A stretch of 51,954 bases of DNA from Flavisolibacter sp. Its GTDB lineage: Bacteria > Bacteroidota > Bacteroidia > Chitinophagales > Chitinophagaceae. A program made the position numbers and the translations under genes. Below the pieces are notes generated by a model that ran no database searches, was not told the origin of the DNA, and saw only the letters and a program-made list of their open reading frames with translations. This document shows, in pieces, positions 1 through 9,516 of this stretch; positions within the stretch are counted from its first letter, which is position 1; every line of letters begins with the position of its first letter. The stretch is from contig JAQBNG010000057.1 in NCBI GenBank assembly GCA_028288675.1, forward strand, positions 1 to 51,954, in the 5' to 3' direction.

Positions 1-69
1 TTCCAAGATGAATGTATCAAATGGCAAGTAGTAAAATAGCTAAGCGGTTTCTCATTAAGCAATCGTTAT

Positions 70-99
70 GGAAGGATGATTCTTCATCCTTCCTTTTTT
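70..99 (+). terminator. Intrinsic terminator or attenuator just before xylB
   Basis: A perfect 10-bp stem (GGAAGGATGA, 70-79, pairing with 84-93) closes a TTCT tetraloop and is followed by six T (94-99). It lies only 13 bases before the xylB ATG. It may end an upstream gene outside the window. If xylB is transcribed from upstream, the hairpin would act as an attenuator or processing site. Confidence 0.75.
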
Positions 100-112
100 A
101 AATCTTTTAAGC

Positions 113-1654
113 ATGTTATTATTAGGAATTGATCTAGGCACTTCTTCAATAAAAGTTTCCGTAGTAGATGCGGCTAACCAAAACTGCATTGCTTCGGCGC
201 AGTACCCTGAAGCCGAAGTGGAAATTATTGCGGTGCAAAGCGGCTGGGCAGAACAAAGCCCTGATCAATGGTGGGAACATGTACAGCAGGCTATTTTGAA
301 ATGCAATGCAATTAACAGCTATGATCCAAAAGACATTGGTGCTATCGGTATCGCGTATCAAATGCATGGCCTGGTGCTGGTTGATAAAGAACAGGACACA
401 TTACGTAATGCCATTATCTGGTGCGATGGCCGTGCTGTTTCTATTGGCGATAAAGCCTTTAATGAAATAGGGGAGGAAGATTGCTTATCGCATCTATTAA
501 ACTCTCCCGGAAATTTTACAGCCTCCAAATTAGCATGGGTTAAAAAGGAAGAACCACAGATATATGAGCGTATTGATAAAATATTGCTGCCCGGGGATTT
601 TATTGCCATGAAGCTAACCGGCGAATCCACTACCACGATGTCTGCTTTATCAGAAGGGGTGTTCTGGGATTTTAAAGAAGGGGCAATATCAAAAGATGTG
701 ATGACCTACTTTGGTTTTGATGAAGCATTGATACCACTAGTACAGCCCCTGTTCTCCTCTCACGGAAATGTAAAAGAATCAGTAGCCCTAAGGCTTTCTT
801 TAACCCCTGGCATACCGGTTACCTATAAAGCAGGCGACCAGTTAAACAATGCTTTTTCGTTAAACGTATTGCACCCGGGAGAAGTTGCCGCCACCGCGGG
901 TACATCGGGTGTTATTTATGGCGTAAGCGATCAATTGAACTATGACCAACAATCCCGCATCAACAGCTTTGCGCATGTAAATCATCAAACCCCCTCTCAG
1001 CGAGGAGAGGGGGCAGGGGGTGAGGCGGCCCGCATCGGCGTTTTGTTATGTATAAATGGCGCAGGTATTTTTAACCGCTGGGTAAGAAATATTATGGGTG
1101 CGCAGCACAGTTATGATGGTTTGAACACAGACGCTTCACATATAGCTGTTGGCTCTGATGGTTTATTTATGCTGCCGTTTGGCAACGGTGCTGAACGCAT
1201 GTTAGGCAACAATACAATTGGAGCGCATATACATGGCTTGGATTTCAATCTTCACACACCGGCGCATCTTGTACGTGCCGCCCAGGAAGGTGTGGCTTTC
1301 GCTTTCAGGTATGGACTTGACATTATGCGGGAAAATGCCATGGAGCCGGCCATTATTCGTGCAGGAAAAGCTAATATGTTTTTAAGCGATGTGTTTACCC
1401 AGTCGTTTGTAAACGCTACCGGCGTACCGGTTGAACTCTATCAAACCGATGGCAGTATTGGTGCAGCTCTCGGTGCCGGCGTAGGCGCGGGAATTTACAA
1501 GGGTGAAGGAGAAGCCTTCGCTAACAGAAAGCCGTTGAAATTAGTTGCGCCTTCTTCAACAAAAACCTATGAACCTTTGTACCAGCAATGGAAAGCTTTA
1601 TTGGAAGCGCAGATGCAAACATTAGAAAGCCATCTTGTTTTAAACAAAATATAA
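113..1654 (+). CDS. xylB: Xylulokinase
   Basis: This FGGY-family kinase (513 aa) phosphorylates D-xylulose to xylulose-5-phosphate, linking xylose isomerase to the pentose phosphate pathway. The N-terminal phosphate-binding motif GIDLGTSSIK is at residues 5-14, the substrate-loop YQMHGLVL follows near residue 82, and the second ATPase motif AGDQ...AATAGTSGV lies near 242-266. It is the first gene of a xylose/arabinose operon; xylA starts 17 bases after its stop. The odd feature is residues 293-304 (TPSQRGEGAGGE), which are encoded by a G/C-rich palindromic repeat that also occurs between genes at 41877. The repeat keeps the reading frame and makes the protein longer than the usual roughly 500 aa. 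Function is well supported; whether the insert is tolerated is inferred from the intact rest of the protein. Confidence 0.95.
   Translation: MLLLGIDLGTSSIKVSVVDAANQNCIASAQYPEAEVEIIAVQSGWAEQSPDQWWEHVQQAILKCNAINSYDPKDIGAIGIAYQMHGLVLVDKEQDTLRNAIIWCDGRAVSIGDKAFNEIGEEDCLSHLLNSPGNFTASKLAWVKKEEPQIYERIDKILLPGDFIAMKLTGESTTTMSALSEGVFWDFKEGAISKDVMTYFGFDEALIPLVQPLFSSHGNVKESVALRLSLTPGIPVTYKAGDQLNNAFSLNVLHPGEVAATAGTSGVIYGVSDQLNYDQQSRINSFAHVNHQTPSQRGEGAGGEAARIGVLLCINGAGIFNRWVRNIMGAQHSYDGLNTDASHIAVGSDGLFMLPFGNGAERMLGNNTIGAHIHGLDFNLHTPAHLVRAAQEGVAFAFRYGLDIMRENAMEPAIIRAGKANMFLSDVFTQSFVNATGVPVELYQTDGSIGAALGAGVGAGIYKGEGEAFANRKPLKLVAPSSTKTYEPLYQQWKALLEAQMQTLESHLVLNKI
989..1025 (+). repeat. Palindromic C/G-rich repeat inserted in frame in xylB
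   Basis: The 37 bases pair CCCCTCTC (991-998) with GAGAGGGG, and on the opposite strand read CCTCACCCCCTGCCCCCTCTCC, matching the intergenic copy at 41877-41918 (CCTCACCCCAGCCCTCTCC...GGAGAGGG). It is translated as xylB residues 293-304. The base composition is far from that of the surrounding gene. Confidence 0.8.
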
Positions 1655-1671
1655 AAATATAAACTTCAATC

Positions 1672-2997
1672 ATGAACGGTCAAAACACACAAGGCTATTT
1701 TGCCAATATTCCGCAAGTAAAGTTTGAGGGAAGAGAGACTGATAATCCATTTGCCTTTCGTTGGTATGATGAAAATAAAATAGTAGCTGGCAAATCGCTG
1801 AAAGATCATTTTAAATTCGCCTGCGCCTACTGGCATTCTTTTAATGGTGATGGCAGCGATCCTTTTGGCGGAACAACGCATGTTTTTCCATGGATGGCGA
1901 TAAGCGATCCGATAGAACGGGCAAAAGGAAAAATGGATGCTGCCTTCGACTTCATTACTAAATTAGGCCTGCCATATTATTGCTTTCATGATGTGGATAT
2001 TGTGGACTACACCGATGATATAGCCGATAACGAAAGGCGATTGCAGTCAATCACCGCATATGCCAAGCAAAAACAAGCAGAAACAGGTGTGAAATTATTG
2101 TGGGGCACAGCCAATCTTTTTTCACATAAAAGATACATGAATGGTGCAAGTACTAATCCCGACTTTCATGTGTTAGCACATGGAGCAGCACAGGTGAAAG
2201 CAGCGCTTGATGCAACAATTGAATTAGGTGGCGAGAACTATGTTTTTTGGGGTGGCCGTGAAGGTTACATGAGCTTGTTGAATACGAACATGAAACGGGA
2301 AAAAGAAAACCTTGCCCGCTTCCTTCACACGGCAAAGGACTATGCACGCCGCAACGGTTTCAAAGGCACCTTTTTTATTGAGCCTAAGCCGGCAGAGCCT
2401 TCAAAACATCAATATGATTTTGACTGCGAAACGGTAATTGGCTTTTTACGCCAGCACGACTTATTGAACGATTTTAAAATCAACATAGAAGTAAATCATG
2501 CAACGCTTGCAGGCCATACGTTCACACATGAATTACAGGTGTCAGCAGATGCAGGCGTATTGGGCTCTGTAGATGCCAACCGCGGCGACTATCAAAACGG
2601 CTGGGATACTGACCAATTTCCAAATGATATTAATGAACTAACTGAAGCGATGCTTATTTTTTTAGAAGCAGGCGGCTTACAGGGCGGCGGTGTAAACTTC
2701 GATGCTAAAATTCGCCGTAACTCCACCGACCCTTCGGATCTTGTTTATGCACACATTGGTGGTATGGACACATTTGCAAGAGCCCTGATTACAGCAGATA
2801 ACATCCTTCAAAAGTCTGACTACAAAAAGTTCAGGCAAGAACGGTATGCAAGCTTTGACAGTGGCAAAGGTGCTGAATACAGCAGTGGAAAATTAACACT
2901 GGAAGACTTACGTGATTATGCTATTCAAAATGGAGAGCCACAGGTAAGAACCGGACGGCAGGAGTGGCTGGAGAATATCATTAATCAATATATTTGA
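1672..2997 (+). CDS. xylA: Xylose isomerase
   Basis: A full-length class II D-xylose isomerase (441 aa) that converts D-xylose to D-xylulose in the cytoplasm using two divalent metals. Visible signatures are CFHDVD (catalytic His106 and Asp109), FWGGREGY, the [15 protein letters not shown] metal/substrate segment, [14 protein letters not shown], and the [19 protein letters not shown]-terminal metal-site block. It follows xylB by 17 bases and precedes a HAD gene by 4 bases, so it is translationally close to both. No irregularity is seen. Confidence 0.97.
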   Translation: MNGQNTQGYFANIPQVKFEGRETDNPFAFRWYDENKIVAGKSLKDHFKFACAYWHSFNGDGSDPFGGTTHVFPWMAISDPIERAKGKMDAAFDFITKLGLPYYCFHDVDIVDYTDDIADNERRLQSITAYAKQKQAETGVKLLWGTANLFSHKRYMNGASTNPDFHVLAHGAAQVKAALDATIELGGENYVFWGGREGYMSLLNTNMKREKENLARFLHTAKDYARRNGFKGTFFIEPKPAEPSKHQYDFDCETVIGFLRQHDLLNDFKINIEVNHATLAGHTFTHELQVSADAGVLGSVDANRGDYQNGWDTDQFPNDINELTEAMLIFLEAGGLQGGGVNFDAKIRRNSTDPSDLVYAHIGGMDTFARALITADNILQKSDYKKFRQERYASFDSGKGAEYSSGKLTLEDLRDYAIQNGEPQVRTGRQEWLENIINQYI

Positions 2998-3001
2998 GGC
3001 A

Positions 3002-3679
3002 ATGCGCCAACGGAGCTATAAAGCCTTTTTATTTGATTTGAATGGAACCATGATTGATGATATGTCCTATCATATCAAGGCATGGCACCGCATCTTAAAT
3101 AGCCTGGGCGCCAATCTCAGTCTGGATGAAATGAAACGGGAATGTTATGGCAAGAACCAAGAATTGCTGGAGCGGGTTTTCCCAAACCGGTTCTCTATTG
3201 AAGAGAAAAACAGCATGAGTTTAGAAAAGGAAAAAGCCTACCAGCAGGATTTTCGTCCTCACTTAAAATTAATTGATGGCTTAGGTGATTTTCTTGCTCT
3301 CGCTAAAGAGCAAAATATTAAAATGGCAATCGGTTCTGCCGCTATTCAATTCAATATTGATTTTGTTTTAGACGGCTTAAACATCCGCCATTATATCGAT
3401 GCCATTGTAAGTGCCGATGATGTAGGCGATAGCAAACCTCATCCCGAAACATTTTTAAAATGTGCAGAAGCTCTCTTAGTAAAGCCGCAGGATTGCCTGG
3501 TTTTCGAAGATGCGCCGAAAGGCGTGGATGCAGCCTTGAATGCCGGCATGGATTGTATCGTTATCACTACAATGCATGGTCCCGAAGAATTCACCGTCTA
3601 TAAAAATGTGATCGGCTATATTTCTACGTACAAAGAGGACATACTACAACAATTGCTATGCTTGAAGGAAACGGTTTAA
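3002..3679 (+). CDS. HAD-superfamily beta-phosphoglucomutase-like protein with a DxN motif
   Basis: This 225-aa protein has the HAD subfamily I layout: motif I FDLNGT (residues 11-16), a helical cap, motif II GSAA, and motifs III/IV SKPHPETF and FEDAPKGVDAALNAG. The canonical acid/base aspartate of DxD is asparagine here (DLNGT), a change that in characterised beta-phosphoglucomutases impairs turnover. It is encoded between xylA and araB, 4 bases after xylA and overlapping araB by 22 bases, so a role in pentose metabolism, such as removing an inhibitory sugar phosphate, is plausible. Substrate is unknown. The start ATG at 3002 fits the motif I spacing. Confidence 0.85.
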   Translation: MRQRSYKAFLFDLNGTMIDDMSYHIKAWHRILNSLGANLSLDEMKRECYGKNQELLERVFPNRFSIEEKNSMSLEKEKAYQQDFRPHLKLIDGLGDFLALAKEQNIKMAIGSAAIQFNIDFVLDGLNIRHYIDAIVSADDVGDSKPHPETFLKCAEALLVKPQDCLVFEDAPKGVDAALNAGMDCIVITTMHGPEEFTVYKNVIGYISTYKEDILQQLLCLKETV

Positions 3680-5325
3680 AAGAAGGCGAAGCGTTTGTTA
3701 TCGGTGTTGATTATGGCACCGACTCAGTACGTTCTATTATTGCCGATGCCTCAAATGGCGCCGAGATAGCTTCGGCTGTTTATTATTATCCCCGTTGGAA
3801 AGAAGGCAAATATTGTAATGCTGCCACCAACCGGTTTCGCCAGCACCCGCTTGATTATATTGAGGGATTGGAGGCAACTGTAAAAAGGTGTTTGCAAAAA
3901 GCAGGCAACGACATTGCACAAAAAGTGGCAGGTCTTTCTGTTGATACAACCGGCTCCACTCCGGTAGCTGTTGATGCCACCGGAACACCATTGGCGTTAC
4001 TAAAAGAATTTGAAGAAAACCCCGCGGCCATGTTTGTTTTGTGGAAAGACCATACTGCTACAAAAGAAGCAGCAGAAATAAATGCGCAGGCGCAAAAAGG
4101 CGACACGAATTTCCTGCAATACGTAGGCGGCATTTATTCATCCGAATGGTTTTGGGCAAAACTCTTGCGCATACTTCGTGATGATGAAAAAGTACGTAGC
4201 AAAATTGCTTCCTGGGTGGAGCATTGTGACTGGATTCCTTTCTTGTTAACTGGTGGCACCGATGTTCATCAAATGAAACGCGGTGTTTGTTCGGCTGGTC
4301 ATAAAGCCTTATGGGCCGAAGCTTTCAATGGATTGCCTGCAGATGATTTCTTCGCTGGTATTGATCCTCTGTTAAAAGGCTTTACACAAAAATTATTTAC
4401 AAAAACTTATACTTCTGATATACCTGCCGGCACAATCAGTAAAGAGTGGGCTGCACGTTTGGGTTTGCCCGAAAACGTCGTCATCGGCGTTGGCGCTTTT
4501 GATGCGCACATGGGCGCAGTTGGCGGACAAATTGAGCCTTATCATTTAAGTAAAGTGATGGGCACTTCTACCTGCGATATGTTAGTGGTGCCAGCTATTG
4601 AAGTAGGCGATATTTTGGTACGTGGAATTTGCGGGCAGGTTCCCGGTTCTGTTATTCCTTCGATGCTGGGTATGGAAGCAGGTCAAAGTGCTTTTGGCGA
4701 TGTATATGCCTGGTTTAAAAATGTGTTGAGCTACTCATTAAAATATATCTCTGACGAAAAAACGAGGGAAGAAATCAGTAATAAAATGATCGCTGATCTA
4801 TCTGCAGATGCGGCAGCACTTCCGCTAAATGAGAGGGATGAATTAGCGGTAGATTGGCTTAATGGCCGCCGCACACCAGATGCAAACCAGGAATTAAAGG
4901 CTGCTATCATTAATTTGAATTTAGGTTCCGATGCACCGCGTATTTTTAAAGCATTGGTTGAGGCCACCTGCTTCGGCGCAAAAGCCATTGTTGACCGCTT
5001 TAATGAACAGGGCATCGGTATAAAAGGCTTGATTGGTTTAGGCGGCGTTGCAAAAAAATCGCCGTACATAATGCAGGTAATGGCCGATGTAATGAACATG
5101 CCTATCCGCATTCATAAATCAGAACAAACCTGCGCCATTGGTGCAGCCATGTTTGCCGCTACGGCAGCGGGCTTATACAGTAAAGTAGAAGATGCTATGG
5201 AAGCAATGGGACAGGGCTTTGATGAAACTTACAACCCGCGATTAGTGAATGTAGGATACTATCAAAAGCGGTACGAACAATACAAGCATCTTGGTTCATT
5301 TATAGAAAAGCAAAATGAAAATTAA
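3658..5325 (+). CDS. araB: Ribulokinase
   Basis: An FGGY-family kinase of 555 aa, the usual length for L-ribulokinase, which makes L-ribulose-5-phosphate from L-ribulose. The phosphate-binding motif GVDYGTDSVRS is at residues 16-26; VDTTGSTPVAVD, LWKDHTA and the GAFDAHMGAVGG block are ribulokinase signatures, and GLGGVAKKSPYIMQVMADV is the C-terminal FGGY signature. The start overlaps the end of the HAD gene by 22 bases, which suggests translational coupling. It acts between araA and araD, both encoded downstream. Confidence 0.96.
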   Translation: MLEGNGLKEGEAFVIGVDYGTDSVRSIIADASNGAEIASAVYYYPRWKEGKYCNAATNRFRQHPLDYIEGLEATVKRCLQKAGNDIAQKVAGLSVDTTGSTPVAVDATGTPLALLKEFEENPAAMFVLWKDHTATKEAAEINAQAQKGDTNFLQYVGGIYSSEWFWAKLLRILRDDEKVRSKIASWVEHCDWIPFLLTGGTDVHQMKRGVCSAGHKALWAEAFNGLPADDFFAGIDPLLKGFTQKLFTKTYTSDIPAGTISKEWAARLGLPENVVIGVGAFDAHMGAVGGQIEPYHLSKVMGTSTCDMLVVPAIEVGDILVRGICGQVPGSVIPSMLGMEAGQSAFGDVYAWFKNVLSYSLKYISDEKTREEISNKMIADLSADAAALPLNERDELAVDWLNGRRTPDANQELKAAIINLNLGSDAPRIFKALVEATCFGAKAIVDRFNEQGIGIKGLIGLGGVAKKSPYIMQVMADVMNMPIRIHKSEQTCAIGAAMFAATAAGLYSKVEDAMEAMGQGFDETYNPRLVNVGYYQKRYEQYKHLGSFIEKQNEN

Positions 5326-5331
5326 TTTTAT

Positions 5332-5411
5332 GTACCAGGCGACAGAACATCCATTTGACTTTCGTGGAGTTTATCCTGAGCGCAGCCGAAGGATCGCACT
5401 CTTGTACGTTC
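5332..5411 (+). repeat. Dispersed TCGCACTCTTGTAC repeat, copy 1
   Basis: The stretch begins with GTACCAGGCG-like sequence and ends with TCGCACTCTTGTACGTTC (5394-5411), the conserved core of a repeat found six times in this window. Its variable middle contains the REP-like palindrome ATCCTGAG...GAAGGAT (5373-5394). It occupies most of the unusually long araB-araD gap and points toward araD. Confidence 0.65.
5373..5394. repeat. REP-like palindrome ATCCTGAG..CCGAAGGAT
   Basis: An imperfect palindrome with ATCCT at one end and AGGAT at the other around GAGCGCAGCCGA. Related copies are at 9612-9632 and 47813-47833. Confidence 0.65.
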
Positions 5412-5442
5412 AGAACAACACTCATCATTCCCTATCCATTTC

Positions 5443-6141
5443 ATGAGTCAATATGATCATATAAAACAACAAGCCTACGAGGCCAACATGCAATTGCCCA
5501 AACTTGGATTAGTGCTGTTCACCTTTGGTAATGTAAGTGCTGTTGACAGAGGCTTAGGCGTATTTGCCATTAAACCAAGCGGTGTGCCTTACGAAGAATT
5601 ATCACCGGGTAAAATGGTGATAGTTGATTTTGATGCAAGGGCAGTGGAAGGCAATTTGCGTCCATCATCCGATACTAAAACACATGCGGTTTTATACAAG
5701 CATTGGGAGGGCATTGGTGGTATCGTTCATACGCATTCAACCTATGCAACCGCATGGGCACAGGCACAAAGAGACATTCCTATTTTTGGTACCACGCACG
5801 CCGATCATAATACGGTTGACGTTCCTTGTGCGCCACCAATGAGCGATGAAATGATCAGTGGTGACTACGAACACGAAACAGGTTTTCAAATCATGAATTG
5901 CTTTAAGGAGCGGGGCCTTGATTATAAAGAAGTGGAAATGGTTCTAGTAGGCAACCATGCACCTTTTACCTGGGGCAAAACACCAGGCAAGGCGGTTTAC
6001 AACAGCGCCGTGTTGGAAAGCATTGCACACATGGCATTATTAACCGAACAGATTAATATGGCTGCGCCACGGTTAAAAGAAGCGTTGATAAAAAAGCATT
6101 ACCAAAGAAAACACGGGCCGGATTCGTACTATGGTCAATAG
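5443..6141 (+). CDS. araD: L-ribulose-5-phosphate 4-epimerase
   Basis: A class II aldolase/epimerase (232 aa, normal length) converting L-ribulose-5-phosphate to D-xylulose-5-phosphate, where the arabinose and xylose branches meet. FTFGNVSAVDR, KPSGVPYEELSP, the zinc-site HTHSTYATAWAQAQ (His-x-His) and GNHAPFTWGKTP are all intact. In contrast to the tight junctions of the other operon genes it is preceded by 117 non-coding bases and bracketed by inverted copies of a dispersed repeat (core at 5394-5411 on + and 6151-6163 on -), which hints at a past rearrangement. It is still co-oriented with the operon. Confidence 0.96.
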   Translation: MSQYDHIKQQAYEANMQLPKLGLVLFTFGNVSAVDRGLGVFAIKPSGVPYEELSPGKMVIVDFDARAVEGNLRPSSDTKTHAVLYKHWEGIGGIVHTHSTYATAWAQAQRDIPIFGTTHADHNTVDVPCAPPMSDEMISGDYEHETGFQIMNCFKERGLDYKEVEMVLVGNHAPFTWGKTPGKAVYNSAVLESIAHMALLTEQINMAAPRLKEALIKKHYQRKHGPDSYYGQ

Positions 6142-6143
6142 CG

Positions 6144-6166
6144 AACAAAGCGTACAAGAGTGCCCT
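6144..6166 (-). repeat. Dispersed TCGCACTCTTGTAC repeat, copy 2
   Basis: The minus strand reads GCACTCTTGTACGCTTTGTTC, a short copy of the repeat core. It begins directly after the araD stop and is inverted relative to copy 1. Confidence 0.55.
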
Positions 6167-6238
6167 TCTTCGTCAGGATAAACGGTGCAACCAAAGCTTA
6201 ATAGTACCACAAAGGCTAAGTACATAAATTCAAAACAA

Positions 6239-7732
6239 ATGATGAACAATTTAAAAAGCCTCGAAGTTTGGTTTGTTACCGGCAGCCAGCATTTGTATGG
6301 CGAGGAAACTTTACAACAAGTGGCTGCACACTCACAACAAATTGCTTCTTCATTAAACAATGCGAAAGGGATTCCTGTCAGCATAGTTTTTAAACCAACT
6401 GTAAAATCACCCGAAGAAATTTATGCAGTTTGCCAGGAAGCTAATACGGCAATAAACTGTATCGGCATCATTACCTGGATGCACACCTTTTCTCCTGCTA
6501 AAATGTGGATCAACGGTTTGAAAATCTTACAAAAGCCATTGCTGCATCTGCATACACAATTCAATCGCGATATTCCCTGGAAGGATATTGACATGGATTT
6601 TATGAACCTGAACCAATCGGCGCATGGCGATAGGGAGTTTGGTTTTTTAGCCACAAGAATGAAAGTAAAAAGAAAGGTGGTTTGCGGTCATTGGCAGGAC
6701 GAAAAAGTGATACAGCGTATTAATGTGTGGTGCAGGGCGGCAGCCGGTTGGCACGACTGGCAGGGCGCAAGGTTTGTACGCTTTGGCGATAACATGCGCT
6801 TTGTTGCTGTAACCGAAGGTGATAAGGTTGAAGCTGAAATGAAGTTTGGCTATGCCGTAAATTATCATGGAATTGGGGATCTGGTAAAAGTGATAAACGA
6901 AACAAGCGATACCGAGATTGATGCCCTTTGTCAAGACTACAATTTGAAATATAAGCTTGCTGATAGTTTGAAAAAGGGAGCATCGCAACATACCTCTTTA
7001 CGCGAAGCAGCTAAGATCGAAATTGGTTTACGCAAATTTTTAGAAGCCGGAAATTTTAAAGGCTTTACAGATACATTTGAAGACCTGCATGGCATGGTAC
7101 AACTACCGGGGCTTGCAGTACAACGTTTAATGAATGACGGCTATGGCTTTGGCGGCGAAGGCGACTGGAAAACAGCGGCGCTGGTACGACTGATGAAAGT
7201 AATGGCAACAGGTCTTGAGGGCGGCAACTCTTTTATGGAAGATTACACTTATCATTTTGAACCCGGAAATGAAATGGTTTTAGGTGCCCACATGCTTGAG
7301 ATTTGCGAAAGCATTGCCGACGGTAAACCAACCTGTGAGGTTCATCCATTAGGCATTGGTGGTAAAGCCGACCCTGTACGATTAGTATTTAATGTTGCCG
7401 GTGGTCCTGCATTGAATGCTTCCATCATTGACATGGGCAATCGTTTTCGGTTGCTAGTAAATGAAGTTGAGGCCGTAAAGCCAAAACACGACTTGCCAAA
7501 ACTTCCTGTTGCCCGTGTACTATGGAAACCATTACCCGATATGCAAACCGCCTGCGAAGCATGGATACTTGCAGGAGGTGCCCACCATACTTGCTACAGT
7601 CAAAATTTATCTGCAGAATATTTAGAAGATTTTGCAGAGATTGCAGGCATTGAATGCGTTTTCATCAATAAAAAAACAGAGCTTCAAAACTTCAAAAAAG
7701 AATTGAAGTGGAGCGAAGTTTATTATCAATAA
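6239..7732 (+). CDS. araA: L-arabinose isomerase
   Basis: This enzyme (497 aa from this start, the normal length) converts L-arabinose to L-ribulose with manganese. [15 protein letters not shown] at the N-terminus, [12 protein letters not shown], the [14 protein letters not shown] block and [20 protein letters not shown] are hallmark segments including the catalytic glutamates and metal histidines. An upstream GTG at 6185 stays open, but ATG at 6239 (or 6242) places the family start [11 protein letters not shown] correctly. It lies 47 bases before the symporter gene. Confidence 0.97.
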   Translation: MMNNLKSLEVWFVTGSQHLYGEETLQQVAAHSQQIASSLNNAKGIPVSIVFKPTVKSPEEIYAVCQEANTAINCIGIITWMHTFSPAKMWINGLKILQKPLLHLHTQFNRDIPWKDIDMDFMNLNQSAHGDREFGFLATRMKVKRKVVCGHWQDEKVIQRINVWCRAAAGWHDWQGARFVRFGDNMRFVAVTEGDKVEAEMKFGYAVNYHGIGDLVKVINETSDTEIDALCQDYNLKYKLADSLKKGASQHTSLREAAKIEIGLRKFLEAGNFKGFTDTFEDLHGMVQLPGLAVQRLMNDGYGFGGEGDWKTAALVRLMKVMATGLEGGNSFMEDYTYHFEPGNEMVLGAHMLEICESIADGKPTCEVHPLGIGGKADPVRLVFNVAGGPALNASIIDMGNRFRLLVNEVEAVKPKHDLPKLPVARVLWKPLPDMQTACEAWILAGGAHHTCYSQNLSAEYLEDFAEIAGIECVFINKKTELQNFKKELKWSEVYYQ

Positions 7733-7779
7733 AAGCAAACATTATTTATTAACCGGACTAATTTTTATTTTTTTCGCTT

Positions 7780-9456
7780 ATGAACAACAGACTCGTACTA
7801 CAGGATTATTTAGTCTTTATCTTTTACTTCCTTGTTGTAGCAGGTTATGGCTACTATGTTTACCAGAGAAAAAAGAAAGCCAGCATCAGCGCATCGCATG
7901 ATTACTTTTTAGCCGAAGGTTCTCTTACCTGGTGGGCTATTGGTGCTTCTCTTATTGCTTCAAATATTTCTGCCGAGCAATTTATTGGCATGAGCGGTAG
8001 TGGTTTTAAAATGGGCCTGGCTATCTCTACTTACGAGTGGATGGCAGCCGCCACTTTAATGATTGTTGCCATCTTTTTTATACCTGTGTATTTAAAGAAT
8101 AAGATTTATACCATGCCGCAGTTTTTAAACCAGCGGTATAATGGTACGGTAGCTATGATCATGGCGGTATTCTGGCTCTTGCTTTACGTAGTGGTAAACC
8201 TTACTTCTATTTTGTACTTGGGAGCTTTGGCTATTAACAGCATCTCTGGTATCAACACCACGCTTTGTATGTATGTGCTTGCCATATTTGCCATATTTAT
8301 TACGCTTGGTGGTATGAAGGTGATTGGATATACCGACGTAATCCAGGTGTTCTTTTTAATACTCGGTGGATTGGTTACAACTTACATCGCACTCAACCTT
8401 GTATCTGAAAAATTTGGTGGTACCGGCGTCGTTAATGGTTTTAAAATAATGACCCAGCAGGCCAATGATCACTTTCACATGATCTTTGAAAAAGACAATG
8501 CCAATTACATGGACCTTCCTGGTATGACGGTATTGATAGGTGGTATGTGGATCGTGAATTTAAACTATTGGGGCTGTAATCAATATATTACGCAAAGAGC
8601 TTTAGGCGCTGATTTAAAAACAGCCAGGGCAGGTATTTTGTTTGCTGCTTTTTTAAAGTTAATGATGCCTCTTATCGTAGTACTGCCAGGCATTGCCGCT
8701 TATGTGCTTCACCAGCAGGGGAATTTCCAAACAGAAATGAACCAGGGTGGCGAACTCAACCCGGATAAAGCTTACCCGGTATTATTAAACTTGCTTCCGG
8801 CCGGTTTAAAAGGACTTTCTTTTGCCGCACTTACAGCCGCTATCGTGGCGTCGCTTGCAGGCAAGGCCAATAGTATTTCCACCATCTTCACCTTGGATAT
8901 TTATAAGAAAAAAATAAACCCCGAAGCTTCTGAAGCTAAAATGGTAAGCATTGGTAAAATCACTGTGGTAGTAGCTATGATTTTAGGCGTTTTGATTGCT
9001 CCATTGTTAGGCATTGATAAAAAAGGTGGCTTTCAATATATTCAGGAATACACAGGCTTTGTATCCCCTGGAATTTTTGCCATGTTTATTCTCGGCTTTT
9101 TCTGGAAAAAAACAACTTCTAATGCAGCGCTATTTGCAACCGTAGGTGGTTTTGCTTTCTCGCTTTTCTTCAAGTTCTTACCCAATATAATGGACCTTTC
9201 ATTCTTGGCGCAGTTTGGTTTTGCCAAGCCCAATGCTGCAGGTGTTTATGAAATTCCATTCCTTGATCGTATGGGATTTGTATTTCTTATTTCGGTATTA
9301 GGGATGGTAATTATCAGCCTGGTTGATAACAGGAGGGGCGTTGTTCCTAATGGTTTGGAAATAGATAGAAAGATGTTTAAGCTTTCACCTGGTTTTACCG
9401 TAGGTGCGCTTATTATTGTAGGATTACTCGTTGCACTTTATTCAGTGTATTGGTAA
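7780..9456 (+). CDS. Sodium/sugar symporter, SSS (SGLT-like) family
   Basis: An integral inner-membrane transporter of 558 aa with about 14 hydrophobic segments. The SSS signatures are visible: SLIASNISAEQFIGMSGSGF near residue 46-65, LNYWGCNQYITQRALGA, and GLSFAALTAAIVASLAGKANSISTIFTLDIY. It is the last gene of the pentose operon, so import of xylose and/or arabinose with sodium is the likely job; which sugar is preferred cannot be read from the sequence. A strong terminator follows 24 bases after the stop. Confidence 0.9.
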   Translation: MNNRLVLQDYLVFIFYFLVVAGYGYYVYQRKKKASISASHDYFLAEGSLTWWAIGASLIASNISAEQFIGMSGSGFKMGLAISTYEWMAAATLMIVAIFFIPVYLKNKIYTMPQFLNQRYNGTVAMIMAVFWLLLYVVVNLTSILYLGALAINSISGINTTLCMYVLAIFAIFITLGGMKVIGYTDVIQVFFLILGGLVTTYIALNLVSEKFGGTGVVNGFKIMTQQANDHFHMIFEKDNANYMDLPGMTVLIGGMWIVNLNYWGCNQYITQRALGADLKTARAGILFAAFLKLMMPLIVVLPGIAAYVLHQQGNFQTEMNQGGELNPDKAYPVLLNLLPAGLKGLSFAALTAAIVASLAGKANSISTIFTLDIYKKKINPEASEAKMVSIGKITVVVAMILGVLIAPLLGIDKKGGFQYIQEYTGFVSPGIFAMFILGFFWKKTTSNAALFATVGGFAFSLFFKFLPNIMDLSFLAQFGFAKPNAAGVYEIPFLDRMGFVFLISVLGMVIISLVDNRRGVVPNGLEIDRKMFKLSPGFTVGALIIVGLLVALYSVYW

Positions 9457-9479
9457 TAGGTACCGGGTTCAACTCTTAA

Positions 9480-9513
9480 TAAAAAAAGCTTTGCTACGGC
9501 AAAGCTTTTTTTA
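9480..9513 (+). terminator. Intrinsic terminator of the pentose operon
   Basis: A perfect 15-bp stem (9480-9494 with 9499-9513) closed by a TACG tetraloop; the 3' arm ends in seven T. It works in both directions on paper but fits the end of the symporter gene. Confidence 0.9.
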
Positions 9514-9516
9514 TGT

